NCBI GenBank assembly: GCA_938046585.1
Contig: CALIWR010000003.1
Span: 62,001-126,000 of the forward strand
Direction: 5' to 3'
Length of the DNA: 64,000 nucleotides
From: an uncultured Propionibacteriaceae bacterium
GTDB taxonomy: Bacteria; Actinomycetota; Actinomycetes; Propionibacteriales; Propionibacteriaceae
Shown: in pieces, positions 51,217-59,298 of the stretch
Numbering within the stretch: position 1 is the first letter of the stretch
Layout of the letters: each line of letters opens with the position of its first letter
Notes under the pieces: generated by a model
What the model saw: the letters and a program-made list of their open reading frames with translations, nothing else
Databases searched by the model: none
What the model was told of the DNA's origin: nothing
Translations under genes and position numbers: made by a program

Positions 51217-52605
51217 ATGAGTGATCCCGTGGTGTCCCGGCCGCGCCCCGCCGCTGCACCCACCTACCGCGCCCACAACGACAAGCTCTCCGAGGCCCGC
51301 GCTCGCTCCTGGGGAATGGACGACGTCATCGATGCCGTCTTCTTCGCCGTGGCCGCCGTGGCGACTATGTGGCTGGCGTGGACCGTCATCGGGGCGGGCT
51401 GGCACCTGTCCTTGTGGGCCATCCTGGCGGTCATTCTGTTCTGGGCGCTCCTGGCTTACCTGGCCATCCCCCGCCTCCACCAGGTCCTCACCTGGCTGTA
51501 CGTACCCGACTACTTCATCGGCCGCACCCGTACCGTTGATGGTCTTCTCGGGGACCCGGTCAACCTTGCCGTCTTAGGTGACGAGGACGACATCCATGAG
51601 GCTATGACGCGCGCCGGCTGGGTACGCGCCGACCCGATCACGTTCGCCTCTGCCTGGCGGATCGCCATCTCCTCCGTCACCCGCCGCTCCTACCCGGCGG
51701 CCCCAGTCTCCACGTTGACGCTCTTTGGGCGGGGGCAAGATTTCGCCTATCAGAAGGAGGTGGAAGGCAACCCCGCCCAACGCCACCATGTGCGCTTCTG
51801 GCATACCCCCGCCGGATGGGTCCTACCGGGAGGCCGTACCGTGGACTGGCTCGGGGGCGCTACCTATGACCGTTCTGTGGGTCTGAGTTCCCTGACCGGC
51901 CAGGTCACCCACAAGATCGACGCGAACATTGATATCGAGCGTAACTATGTAGTTGATGATGCCATGTGGGCCAGCCCGGAAGCCTCCACCGAGGTGTGGC
52001 CGGACTTCTTCACCGCCTACCACGACAAGAACGGCGGGGGCGACCGTATTCAGACCGACGGGGACCTGTACGTGTTGAACCTGCACGCTGTCGTCCGTGA
52101 CGACGTACGGTCTGTGGATCTGGCCCGCGCCCGGGACCGGGACGCCCAGGCCAGCCGCCAGCGCCCCGCTGGGCTGCTGATTGGCCTGGTCTTGGTGGGT
52201 CTGGCGATCCTGGCCGACGTGGCGCGGTTCGTCAGCGACTCTGAGATCTCCCAGATCGTGCAGATGTTGCGAGACGAGGGCGTGTCCAACCCTGAGACCA
52301 TCGCCTACGGGATGACCGTGGGCGGGGGCGTCTTCTTGATGCTCTTCCTCGTGATCTTGAGCTGGGCCTCCTCGGCCGGGCATCCCAAGGCCCGTACCGC
52401 ACTGCTGACGGTTCTGACCTTGTCCATCGTGACCACGGCCGGGCAGATCAGCGCGTTGGGGGTACGCCAGGCGACCCTGGTCTCCCTGACCAGCCTGGCC
52501 CTGGAGGTCTTGGCCCTGCTAACGCTGACCAGCCGGCCCGTGCAGCGCTGGCAGCGTCACCGCAAGGCCGAGCGGCGCCAGCGCCGGGCCTGGGCATCCG
52601 GGTAG
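51217..52605 (+). CDS. LssY C-terminal domain membrane protein
   Basis: This 462-residue protein has two N-terminal hydrophobic helices (VFFAVAAVATMWLAWTVIGA and LWAILAVILFWALLAYLAIP), a central LssY_C domain (EAMTRAGWVRADPITFASAW, SSVTRRSYPAAPVSTLTLF, GRGQDFAYQKE, HHVRFW and IERNYVVDDAM) and three or four helices at the C-terminus. LssY_C occurs in membrane proteins, some with PAP2 or DedA-like modules; its role is not settled. Start ATG 51217 lacks a strong ribosome site. It stands alone between two repeat clusters. Confidence 0.78.
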   Translation: MSDPVVSRPRPAAAPTYRAHNDKLSEARARSWGMDDVIDAVFFAVAAVATMWLAWTVIGAGWHLSLWAILAVILFWALLAYLAIPRLHQVLTWLYVPDYFIGRTRTVDGLLGDPVNLAVLGDEDDIHEAMTRAGWVRADPITFASAWRIAISSVTRRSYPAAPVSTLTLFGRGQDFAYQKEVEGNPAQRHHVRFWHTPAGWVLPGGRTVDWLGGATYDRSVGLSSLTGQVTHKIDANIDIERNYVVDDAMWASPEASTEVWPDFFTAYHDKNGGGDRIQTDGDLYVLNLHAVVRDDVRSVDLARARDRDAQASRQRPAGLLIGLVLVGLAILADVARFVSDSEISQIVQMLRDEGVSNPETIAYGMTVGGGVFLMLFLVILSWASSAGHPKARTALLTVLTLSIVTTAGQISALGVRQATLVSLTSLALEVLALLTLTSRPVQRWQRHRKAERRQRRAWASG

Positions 52606-52627
52606 CGGGCGTCCGGTCGCGGGCATC

Positions 52628-52857
52628 GTGCCGCGCGGGCCTGGCGAGCACCATTCCTCGCCGGTCGGCTCGGGATCCGGATCCCACCGTGCCGCGCGGG
52701 CCTGGCGAGCACATCTGCGGGCAGAATCTCCCGCAGGTGTCCTGAACCGGGGTTCTCCCGGCCGGTTCGTCCGTCGTTGTGCGCCGCTGGGAAGCAGCGG
52801 TCCATTCGCACCAGAGATGGTCGGGGTTCTCCCGGCCGGTTCGTCCGTCGTTGTGCG
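52628..52857. repeat. Repeat cluster downstream of lssY-like gene
   Basis: A 24-bp unit (GTGCCGCGCGGGCCTGG then CGAGCAC) occurs at 52628-52651 and 52689-52712. A 36-bp unit (from CGGGGTTCTCCCGGCC to CGTCGTTGTGCG) occurs at 52748-52783 and 52822-52857 with a 74-bp period. The second contains the reverse core CCGTCGTTGTGC of the upstream cluster, and 52708-52730 resembles the plus unit at 51121. No gene is visible between 52606 and 52900. Confidence 0.7.
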
Positions 52858-52900
52858 GGCGACGGCAGTCAGCGGTCGGGTCTGGTTGGGGTATGCCCGG

Positions 52901-53800
52901 TTACCAGGTCTTCTTGCCGGTCGCAGTCGGGGCGTTGGACCGGTCCTCGCGGTCTTTGCCCTGCTGGTCGCGCTGTTGTCCTTTCTCATTGCGGTTGTTC
53001 AGCTGGTCTTGCTGCTGCTGCGGATCGGCGCTTGACGGGGGGTTCGAGCTGGAAGGGGACGCCGTTGCCCGATGGGACTCTTCGACGCGCTGCTGTTCGG
53101 CCCGCCGTTGTGCCTCCTGCTGCTTGTCGTTCAGGCGCTGATCGGCTTCCTGAGCCTGCTGCTGTTCCTGTTCCCGGCGCTGTTCGGGCGAGGTCGGGCT
53201 GGGCTGCTGCGACTTCCCGGTGGGATCACCGGACTTCCCGGTCGTCGGTTCGCCGGACTTCCCGGTCGTCGGCTGACCGGACTGGTTCTTCGTGGACGGG
53301 CCCGACCGGCCGCTGCTTGGCTTGCTGGAACCCGACGGGGAGGCGGCCAGGTCGCCACACTGGCCCTTGCGGAGCACCTCGCGGGCCTCGGCATAAACCC
53401 GTTCCGCGTCTGCCGGATGTTGCTGCGCCAGCAGCTCGTCGCCTTGGCCTTCTATCGCCAGCACCAGGTTGATCCGGACCATGCAGTCGCGGTCGGCCGG
53501 GACCCGGGTCAGCGCCCGCTCCAGATCTGTGCGCGCCTGCTCGTACCGGTTCAGCTGAATCAAGGTGGTGCCCCGGTTGTACGACGCCACCCAGTCTTCC
53601 AGCAGATCCAGGTGACGGTTGCGGTGGAACTGTGCCTCGGCGGTCTCGTACCCCTGCTGCGCGTACGCGTCTCGGCCGGTCTCGTTAGCGCTTACCATCA
53701 GCAGCACCTTGCCGGCGAAGATCAGCAGCAGCAGCGCTAGCGGGGCGAACCCGATCAGCAGCTTCGCCCGTACTGACAGCCTTCGCGGCGAGAATCTCAT
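52901..53800 (-). CDS. Tetratricopeptide-repeat membrane protein, Bat-like operon
   Basis: This 299-residue protein has a transmembrane helix (LLIGFAPLALLLLIFAGKVLL) near its N-terminus, a TPR-like region over about 45-145 (YETAEAQFHRNRHLDLLEDW, ASYNRGTTLIQLNRYEQART and DAERVYAEAREVLRKG) and a long disordered tail rich in Ser/Thr/Gly/Gln with GQPTTGKSGEPTTGKSGDPT repeats and Gln/Arg-rich coils. Such TPR proteins (BatC-like) end MoxR-vWA operons. It starts in an ATGA shared with the vWA gene. Confidence 0.78.
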   Translation of the reverse strand: MRFSPRRLSVRAKLLIGFAPLALLLLIFAGKVLLMVSANETGRDAYAQQGYETAEAQFHRNRHLDLLEDWVASYNRGTTLIQLNRYEQARTDLERALTRVPADRDCMVRINLVLAIEGQGDELLAQQHPADAERVYAEAREVLRKGQCGDLAASPSGSSKPSSGRSGPSTKNQSGQPTTGKSGEPTTGKSGDPTGKSQQPSPTSPEQRREQEQQQAQEADQRLNDKQQEAQRRAEQQRVEESHRATASPSSSNPPSSADPQQQQDQLNNRNEKGQQRDQQGKDREDRSNAPTATGKKTW

Positions 53801-54753
53801 CGTGACCCCTTCCGAGAAGCGCCCCTGACCCGCGCCGCGAACTGGCGGCCTCGGGCGGCATCCCACAGTTCCCACAGCACCGGGCCCAGCAGCAGCAGGC
53901 CCACCAGCCAGGACCAGTCATCACCCGACGAGACCATCGCGCTGCTGCCGGTACCGCGCACATCCGGCGCCGCGATCTGCACCTCGCTGGGGGCGGTCCG
54001 ATGCTGGTAGCTGCCGCCTAGCTGGTCTGCGATCTGGCGCAGGTTGTTCTCGTCGATCGTCGACAGGGCCTTCCCGCCGTGGCCGTCTGTTACGTACGAC
54101 GAACCGTTGCGCATCCGCCCGCCCTGGGTCGTGCCGTAGCCCAAGACCAGCGCCCCGGACAGGTAGGTCTTCAACGTGGCGAAGGAGTCCACCGGTTTCT
54201 CCACGGTCTGCTCACCGTCGCCGAGGTACACCAGCAGCCGCTTGCGGTTCGGGGAACGCTGCGCCGAGCTGGACAGGGCGGCCTCGGCGGCTGGCAGTCC
54301 GACATCGATCGACGTGCCCTGGTTGTAATACTCCCGCGGGCCGGCCACCTCGACGAGGGTCATGACCGCCGTGGTGTCGGTCGTCAGCGGGAGTTCCAGC
54401 CGCCCGACATGGTCGAAGGTCACCACCGCGAACCGGGCCCCGGGGAACCGTTCCAGCACCCGGCGAATATCCGCCTTGGCGCCGAGCAGCCGGGGATCGG
54501 AGCCGTTGTAGTCCTCAGCCATCATCGACAGGCTCCGGTCCAGCATGATCACCACATCCAGATTGGTGGTCCGGCCCGGATCGGAGACCACCCCGAAGCC
54601 GGGACGCAGCGCCGCCAGCACCACCAGCAGCCCAATCAGCAGCCGTCGCCCCAGCGGCCACGACAGCTGGCGGGCCCGCCAGAGCTGGTAGCCCACCAGG
54701 GCGAGTACCCCAGCCCCCACCAGTACCGCCGGCCAGTACGGATTCACTGCCAT
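53797..54753 (-). CDS. von Willebrand factor A membrane protein (BatA/B-like), second
   Basis: This 318-residue protein has two N-terminal helices, a vWA domain with the MIDAS motif DRSLSM near residue 72 and later GTSIDVGLPAAEAAL and LLVYLGDGEQTVEKP, and one C-terminal helix (WLVGLLLLGPVLWELWDAA). vWA domains bind partners via metal. It overlaps both neighbours in the operon by a few bases and probably faces outward, working with the MoxR chaperone. Confidence 0.85.
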   Translation of the reverse strand: MAVNPYWPAVLVGAGVLALVGYQLWRARQLSWPLGRRLLIGLLVVLAALRPGFGVVSDPGRTTNLDVVIMLDRSLSMMAEDYNGSDPRLLGAKADIRRVLERFPGARFAVVTFDHVGRLELPLTTDTTAVMTLVEVAGPREYYNQGTSIDVGLPAAEAALSSSAQRSPNRKRLLVYLGDGEQTVEKPVDSFATLKTYLSGALVLGYGTTQGGRMRNGSSYVTDGHGGKALSTIDENNLRQIADQLGGSYQHRTAPSEVQIAAPDVRGTGSSAMVSSGDDWSWLVGLLLLGPVLWELWDAARGRQFAARVRGASRKGSR

Positions 54754-55706
54754 CGTGACACCTTTCCGCTCGCGACCACCCAGCCCACCAGGCCGACCGA
54801 CAGCAGGGTCAGCCCGACCGCGGACAGATCGTGCACCGCCACCTGCCGCTCGCCCTGCAGCCGGGATGCCTCCTGCGACTGGATCGACCGGATGATCGCC
54901 GGGCCGGTGGCCTTATCCCGCATCAAGTAGCCCGCGCCCCCGCCTTCGATGGCTAGCTGCCGCAGGCGGGCATAGTTGGTGTCGTCGTATTCGGCGATGG
55001 TGAAGGTCACGACCTTTTGCTCCTTGAGCTGGGCAAAAGCCTGTTCCACTGTGAAGATCGGTGTGCCGGACAGATCATTATCGGTGGCCAGCACCATGGT
55101 CCGAGCCCGCTCGCTATCACGACGGTCAAACCGCTGCAGGCAGGACATGATCCCGTCACCAATCAGGCTCGACCCATTCCCCTCATTAGTCCCCGTCAGG
55201 AAACGGAAGCTGTGTTTCTCCATCTCCTGTGCAGCCGTGGTCAGCTGCTCGGCGATGAAGTCGTAGTCATGGGTCAGGGGGAACTTCAGCACCGCCGACG
55301 AGTTCCAGACGGTGAGCCCGATCCGTTCGCCCTTGAGGCCGCGCGCGATCTCGCCGAAGCCTCGCAGTAGTTCCGCGTCCACGTCGCTCATCGAGCCGGA
55401 GACATCCAGGCAGAGCATGATGTCGCGGTTGTGCTGGATGGAGGGGTTCTCGTCGCTCAGCCCCAGCCTGCCCGCCAGCAGCCAGCACCCGGCCACCACC
55501 AGACCCAACGACGCCACCTGGATCGTGGTCCAGCGCAGCAGCCGACGCGCCAGCTGCTGGAAGGCCGCGACCCGGCGTACGTTGCCGGTGTTGGCGACGA
55601 GCAGCCCGTCCGCGGCGTACGGCGCCGAGCGCCGCCCCCACAGGTAGCCCAGCACGACAAACCCCAGCAGCAAAAGCACCGCCAGCGGCCAATACTTCAG
55701 CGCCAT
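54744..55706 (-). CDS. von Willebrand factor A membrane protein (BatA/B-like), first
   Basis: This 320-residue protein has an N-terminal helix (LAVLLLLGFVVLGYLWG), a second (ASLGLVVAGCWLLAG), a vWA domain with MIDAS DVSGSMS near residue 101 and GTNEGNGSSLIGDGIMSCL, and a C-terminal helix. Two consecutive vWA genes after DUF58 are the standard Bat arrangement. It overlaps the downstream vWA gene and the upstream small membrane protein gene by about 10 bases each. Confidence 0.85.
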   Translation of the reverse strand: MALKYWPLAVLLLLGFVVLGYLWGRRSAPYAADGLLVANTGNVRRVAAFQQLARRLLRWTTIQVASLGLVVAGCWLLAGRLGLSDENPSIQHNRDIMLCLDVSGSMSDVDAELLRGFGEIARGLKGERIGLTVWNSSAVLKFPLTHDYDFIAEQLTTAAQEMEKHSFRFLTGTNEGNGSSLIGDGIMSCLQRFDRRDSERARTMVLATDNDLSGTPIFTVEQAFAQLKEQKVVTFTIAEYDDTNYARLRQLAIEGGGAGYLMRDKATGPAIIRSIQSQEASRLQGERQVAVHDLSAVGLTLLSVGLVGWVVASGKVSRWQ

Positions 55707-56182
55707 GTTCCCACCAGCCGTTCGGCCTGCTCCGCGTAGCGGTCCAATTCCAGCGCGGCGGCCTGCGGGGATGAGCCGCCGGGGCCGAAGGCCGGTTCGT
55801 ACACCCCGGCCACGAAATCGGCCACCGGCGCCAGCCGCGGGTCCTGGCGCAGCTCGTACAGGGTCATCGCGTCAAGGTCGCTGCGGCCATGATCAGCGAG
55901 ATAGGTACGCACCACCCGGCTCAGCCGCTGGCTAGCCGGTTTCGCTGCCAGGCTCCCGTCGGCCAGGGCCCGGCGGATCCGGGCGATCTCGGCTAGGGTC
56001 TCGCGGCGGTCCTGCTCTGGGTCCGGTGGTGGTGGCGGCGGTGGCGGTGGGGGCGGCGGCTGGGGCCGGGTGAACCACCAGATTCCTAGGGGCACCACGA
56101 TGACCAGGGTCATGGCGACAATCGCCAGCGGCACCCAGACGGGCCCGTAGCTGGCGGGCGGGAAGGCTTCAAGCGCGGGCAT
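55697..56182 (-). CDS. Small membrane protein with polyproline linker, DUF4381-like
   Basis: This 161-residue protein has one transmembrane helix (VWVPLAIVAMTLVIVVPLGIWW), a run of 12 prolines starting near residue 42 and a helical cytoplasmic domain (RRETLAEIARIRRALADGSL, QRLSRVVRTYLADHG) resembling the DUF4381 proteins of MoxR-BatA operons. It sits between DUF58 and the first vWA gene with overlaps on both sides. The proline run could be an extended spacer. Confidence 0.7.
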   Translation of the reverse strand: MPALEAFPPASYGPVWVPLAIVAMTLVIVVPLGIWWFTRPQPPPPPPPPPPPPDPEQDRRETLAEIARIRRALADGSLAAKPASQRLSRVVRTYLADHGRSDLDAMTLYELRQDPRLAPVADFVAGVYEPAFGPGGSSPQAAALELDRYAEQAERLVGTWR

Positions 56183-57050
56183 GGCGGTGCCGATCCAGGA
56201 GGGTGAAGATCGAAGGGATCACATCCCGCTCGTCGCTGACGTGTTCCCAGGCGATCCCGAGCCGGTCTAGGCGCCGGCCGCGTCGCTCCAGGCGGGCCGC
56301 GGTCTCGGCGGCTACCGCCTCGTGCAGTCCGGGGTCCTGCAGCAACGCCGGCCAGGTCAGCCGCTGCTCCTGGTCGAGCAGCGCGGTCTGGGTCAGCGCC
56401 GGGTCGGTCGGGTCTAGGTCGGCGATGGTGAGGAAGAGCACCTCGTGCTGGGCCCGGAGTCGGTTCAGCTGCCGTTCGGCCTCATCGTCGAGGTCTACAT
56501 CGTCGGCGATGACCACCAGGATGGTACGTCGCCGTACGGTGCGGACCACGTAGTCGAGTAGGGCTCCCAGGTCCGGTTCGGGGCCGTCGGGCTGGCAGCC
56601 GGCCAGGATCTGCTGCAGCATCCGTTCCAACGCGTCCTCCCGCGAGGAAGGCCGCAGCCAGTGCACCTGGTCGTGGTTGCCGTGGATCAGGCTCACCCAG
56701 TCGCCGTGCCGGGTCGCCAGCCAGCCCAGGATTCCGGCGGCCAGGATCGCTACATCCCGTTTGCAGGTGTTCCGGTCACACATCGCGGCCATGGTCCGGG
56801 AGGTCGACACGCATAGCAAGATCGTGTGTTTCCGGTCGGCCACGAACCGTTTGATCAGCAGTTCCCCCCGGCGGGCCGAGGCCTTCCAGTCGATATCTTT
56901 CACATCATCGCCGGCGACGTAGTCGCGCAGGTCGAAGAAGTCCATCGACCGGCCCAGCTGTACCGAGGCGTACGAGCCGTCGAGCAGGCCCCGGACCTTA
57001 CGGTGCGCATGCACCGCCATCCGGGTTTTGACTCTCGTCAAGAGTGCCAT
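56169..57050 (-). CDS. DUF58 domain protein of MoxR/Bat operon
   Basis: This 293-residue protein has the DUF58 signature FFDLRDYVAGDDVKDIDWKA followed by ARRGELLIKRF and VDRKHTILLCVSTSRTM, the latter being a divergent vWA/MIDAS-like strand (DxSxS has become VSTSR). It lies two bases downstream of moxR. In operons of this type it is thought to act with MoxR in assembly or maturation of membrane or secreted complexes. Confidence 0.88.
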   Translation of the reverse strand: MALLTRVKTRMAVHAHRKVRGLLDGSYASVQLGRSMDFFDLRDYVAGDDVKDIDWKASARRGELLIKRFVADRKHTILLCVSTSRTMAAMCDRNTCKRDVAILAAGILGWLATRHGDWVSLIHGNHDQVHWLRPSSREDALERMLQQILAGCQPDGPEPDLGALLDYVVRTVRRRTILVVIADDVDLDDEAERQLNRLRAQHEVLFLTIADLDPTDPALTQTALLDQEQRLTWPALLQDPGLHEAVAAETAARLERRGRRLDRLGIAWEHVSDERDVIPSIFTLLDRHRHARA

Positions 57051-57052
57051 GG

Positions 57053-58129
57053 CTACGGGGTGGGCACCGCGTCGAAGATCGCGTCGATGATCATCTCCGG
57101 GCGGACCCGGTCGGCGACCGCCTCGAAGGTCAACACCAGCCGGTGGCGCAGGATCGCATGCCGTAACGCTTTGACGTCCTCAGGTACCACATGGTCGCGG
57201 TCGTTGAGGATCGCCATCGCCTTCGCCACCTGGAGCAAGGCGATCGTGCCGCGGGGGCTGGCGCCGTACTCGAGGTAGCCGGCGCGTTCCGGGCCGATCA
57301 CCTGCGCCGGGTAGCGGGTGGCGTTCACCAGGGCCACGATGTACCGCTTGATCACATCGTCGACATAGACCCGGGTTACCAGTCCCTGGAGAAAAGCGAC
57401 GTCGGCGGTGGTGAGCACCGAACTCACGGTACGGTCAGCCAGCACCCCGGACTCGACCCGGTTCAGGACCTCGAATTCTTCGTTTGGGGCGGGATAGTCG
57501 ACGATCTCCTTGAGCAGGAAACGGTCCATCTGGGCCTGCGGTAGGACGTATGTCCCTTCTTCTTCGATCGGGTTCTGGGTGGCGAGTACCACAAATGGTT
57601 CCGGCAGCGGGTGGGTCTCGCCACCGACGGTGGTCTGGCGTTCCTGCATCGCCTCCAGCATCGCCGACTGGGTCTTCGCTGAGGAACGGTTGATCTCGTC
57701 TAGCAGCACGAAATTGGCGTGGACTGGTCCGAGTTTGGTGACGAATCTTGCGTGCTGGGCGTCGTACACCTGGGTGCCGATGATGTCGCTGGGCAGCAGG
57801 TCCGGGGTGCACTGGATCCGGGAGAAAGAGGCCTGGATAGTGCTCGCCATGGTGGCTGCGGCCAGGGTCTTGGCCAGGCCTGGGACTGACTCCAGCAGGA
57901 TATGTCCCCGGCTCAGCAGGGTCACCAGCAGGGCCCGGGACAGGTTCATCTGGCCGACCATTTTGGTCGAATAGCCGTGGTGGAACGTGGTCAGCAGATG
58001 TTGGGCGCGGGACAACTCGTCGCGGGTCAGTCTCGAAGCGGTGGGCACTCGACCAGGGTAGACGCCAGTGGTCTCAACCGGGGTCGAGCCCGCCGGGGGC
58101 GGACAGATCCCAGCGGGCGTAATATTCAT
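57053..58129 (-). CDS. MoxR-family AAA ATPase
   Basis: This 358-residue AAA protein has Walker A SVPGLAKT (82-89 region), Walker B FVLLDEINRSSAKTQSAMLE, sensor 1 VLATQNPIEEEGTYVLPQAQ and the LLKEIVDYP segment, as in MoxR ATPases. It probably acts as a chaperone that loads metal or assembles complexes via the vWA partners. The ATG at 58129 has GGGGGTG upstream; an in-frame ATG at 58144 is possible. It is the first gene of the six-gene operon and is divergent from the M15 pseudogene, with about 30 bp between. Confidence 0.9.
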   Translation of the reverse strand: MNITPAGICPPPAGSTPVETTGVYPGRVPTASRLTRDELSRAQHLLTTFHHGYSTKMVGQMNLSRALLVTLLSRGHILLESVPGLAKTLAAATMASTIQASFSRIQCTPDLLPSDIIGTQVYDAQHARFVTKLGPVHANFVLLDEINRSSAKTQSAMLEAMQERQTTVGGETHPLPEPFVVLATQNPIEEEGTYVLPQAQMDRFLLKEIVDYPAPNEEFEVLNRVESGVLADRTVSSVLTTADVAFLQGLVTRVYVDDVIKRYIVALVNATRYPAQVIGPERAGYLEYGASPRGTIALLQVAKAMAILNDRDHVVPEDVKALRHAILRHRLVLTFEAVADRVRPEMIIDAIFDAVPTP

Positions 58130-58159
58130 CTCACACCCCCGCATTAAAGGAGCGTCCCA

Positions 58160-59207
58160 AAGAAGCGTCTTCTCCAAGCTTTGGCCATCGTGACCGGAGT
58201 CGTCGCTGTGCTGATCCCATTCCAGGCCCAGGCTTACAGCCGCGGTGATTACCCGGGCCCGCGGCGGGGCTACGTCGCCCACCCGCCGGGCTTTCCCGAT
58301 GACCACGATGTCAAGCGGACCGCGGGCGGGTTGCGCTGCACGGTCCCCTTGGCCGTCGCCACCTGGGGTGATGTCCGGGTTGTGGTCCGCGCGGAGCTGA
58401 AGCCTCTGGTGGAGACCCTGCTGCGGCTGACCGAGACCCGCTACGGCTACGACATCAGGGGCGCCGAGACCGGGGGTTTCAACTGCCGCTACGTCAGGGG
58501 CAGTAACTCCATCTCGAATCATGCATACGGTCGGGCCATCGACATCAATTCATCGAAAAACCCCAGAGACAAGGTGTTCACATCTGATATCCCGCCCGCC
58601 GTGGTGGATCTCTGAATGCGGCACGGATTCTACTGGGGAGGCCATTATCCGACCCGGTACGACACCATGCACTTCGAGTTCATGGACTCCTTAGCCAGCA
58701 TCGCGGCCCACACCGCCAACGCGAGTCGGGAGGCCGGGGACCCTACGCCACCGCAGCCGAATCCGCCCCAGGCCTGCGCCACGCTGCGCTCGTACCCGCC
58801 GATCGGTCAGGGCGCCCGGGGTACCGCGGTGACGGTGGCCCAGTGCCAGTTGAAGGCTGCCCGGCACGCCATCGTGGTCGACGGGGTGTTCGGTGCTCAG
58901 ACCAAGGCCGAGGTGGTCGCCTACCAGCGGGCCCGGGGGTCTCGTTGCCGATGGCCAGATCGGCCAGCACACCTGGACTTCGCTGCTGGCGCAGGGCGGC
59001 ACGCCGGGGCTGCAGGAGGGCTCACGCGGTGACGACGTGATCCGGCTGCAGCGGGCGCTGCGGGCTAGCGGGCAGAGCCTGTCGGTCGACGGCCAATTCG
59101 GTGCTCAGACCAAGGCGGCGGTCGTGGCCTACCAGAAACGGGTCGGGCTGGCCGCTGACGGCGTCGTCGGGCCCCGGACCTGGGCCGCCCTGCAGGCCGG
59201 TCGCTGA
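58160..59207 (+). pseudogene. Decayed secreted M15 peptidase with two peptidoglycan-binding repeats
   Basis: Three lesions are visible. After the ribosome site AAAGGAG (58146) the codon where ATG is expected, 58160, is AAG, followed by a perfect signal peptide frame (KRLLQALAIVTGVVAVLIPF then QAQA). A VanY/M15-like domain (YGYDIRGAETGGFNCRYVRG, ISNHAYGRAIDIN with the metal site) is cut by TGA at 58613-58615, with the same frame continuing as MRHGFYWGGHYPTRYDTMHF. In the first PG-binding repeat a run of five G near 58934-58938 shifts the frame, and the second repeat continues in a new frame to 59207. A TTG at 58181 could start a short product. Confidence 0.8.
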
Positions 59208-59298
59208 CCCGACTGTCAGGTCAGCCCCCCGGAGGCTGCGCCGGGGGACTGTTGGGTCTGACGGTTCATATGGCCTAGTTTCTGCGCCTCATGCCACG

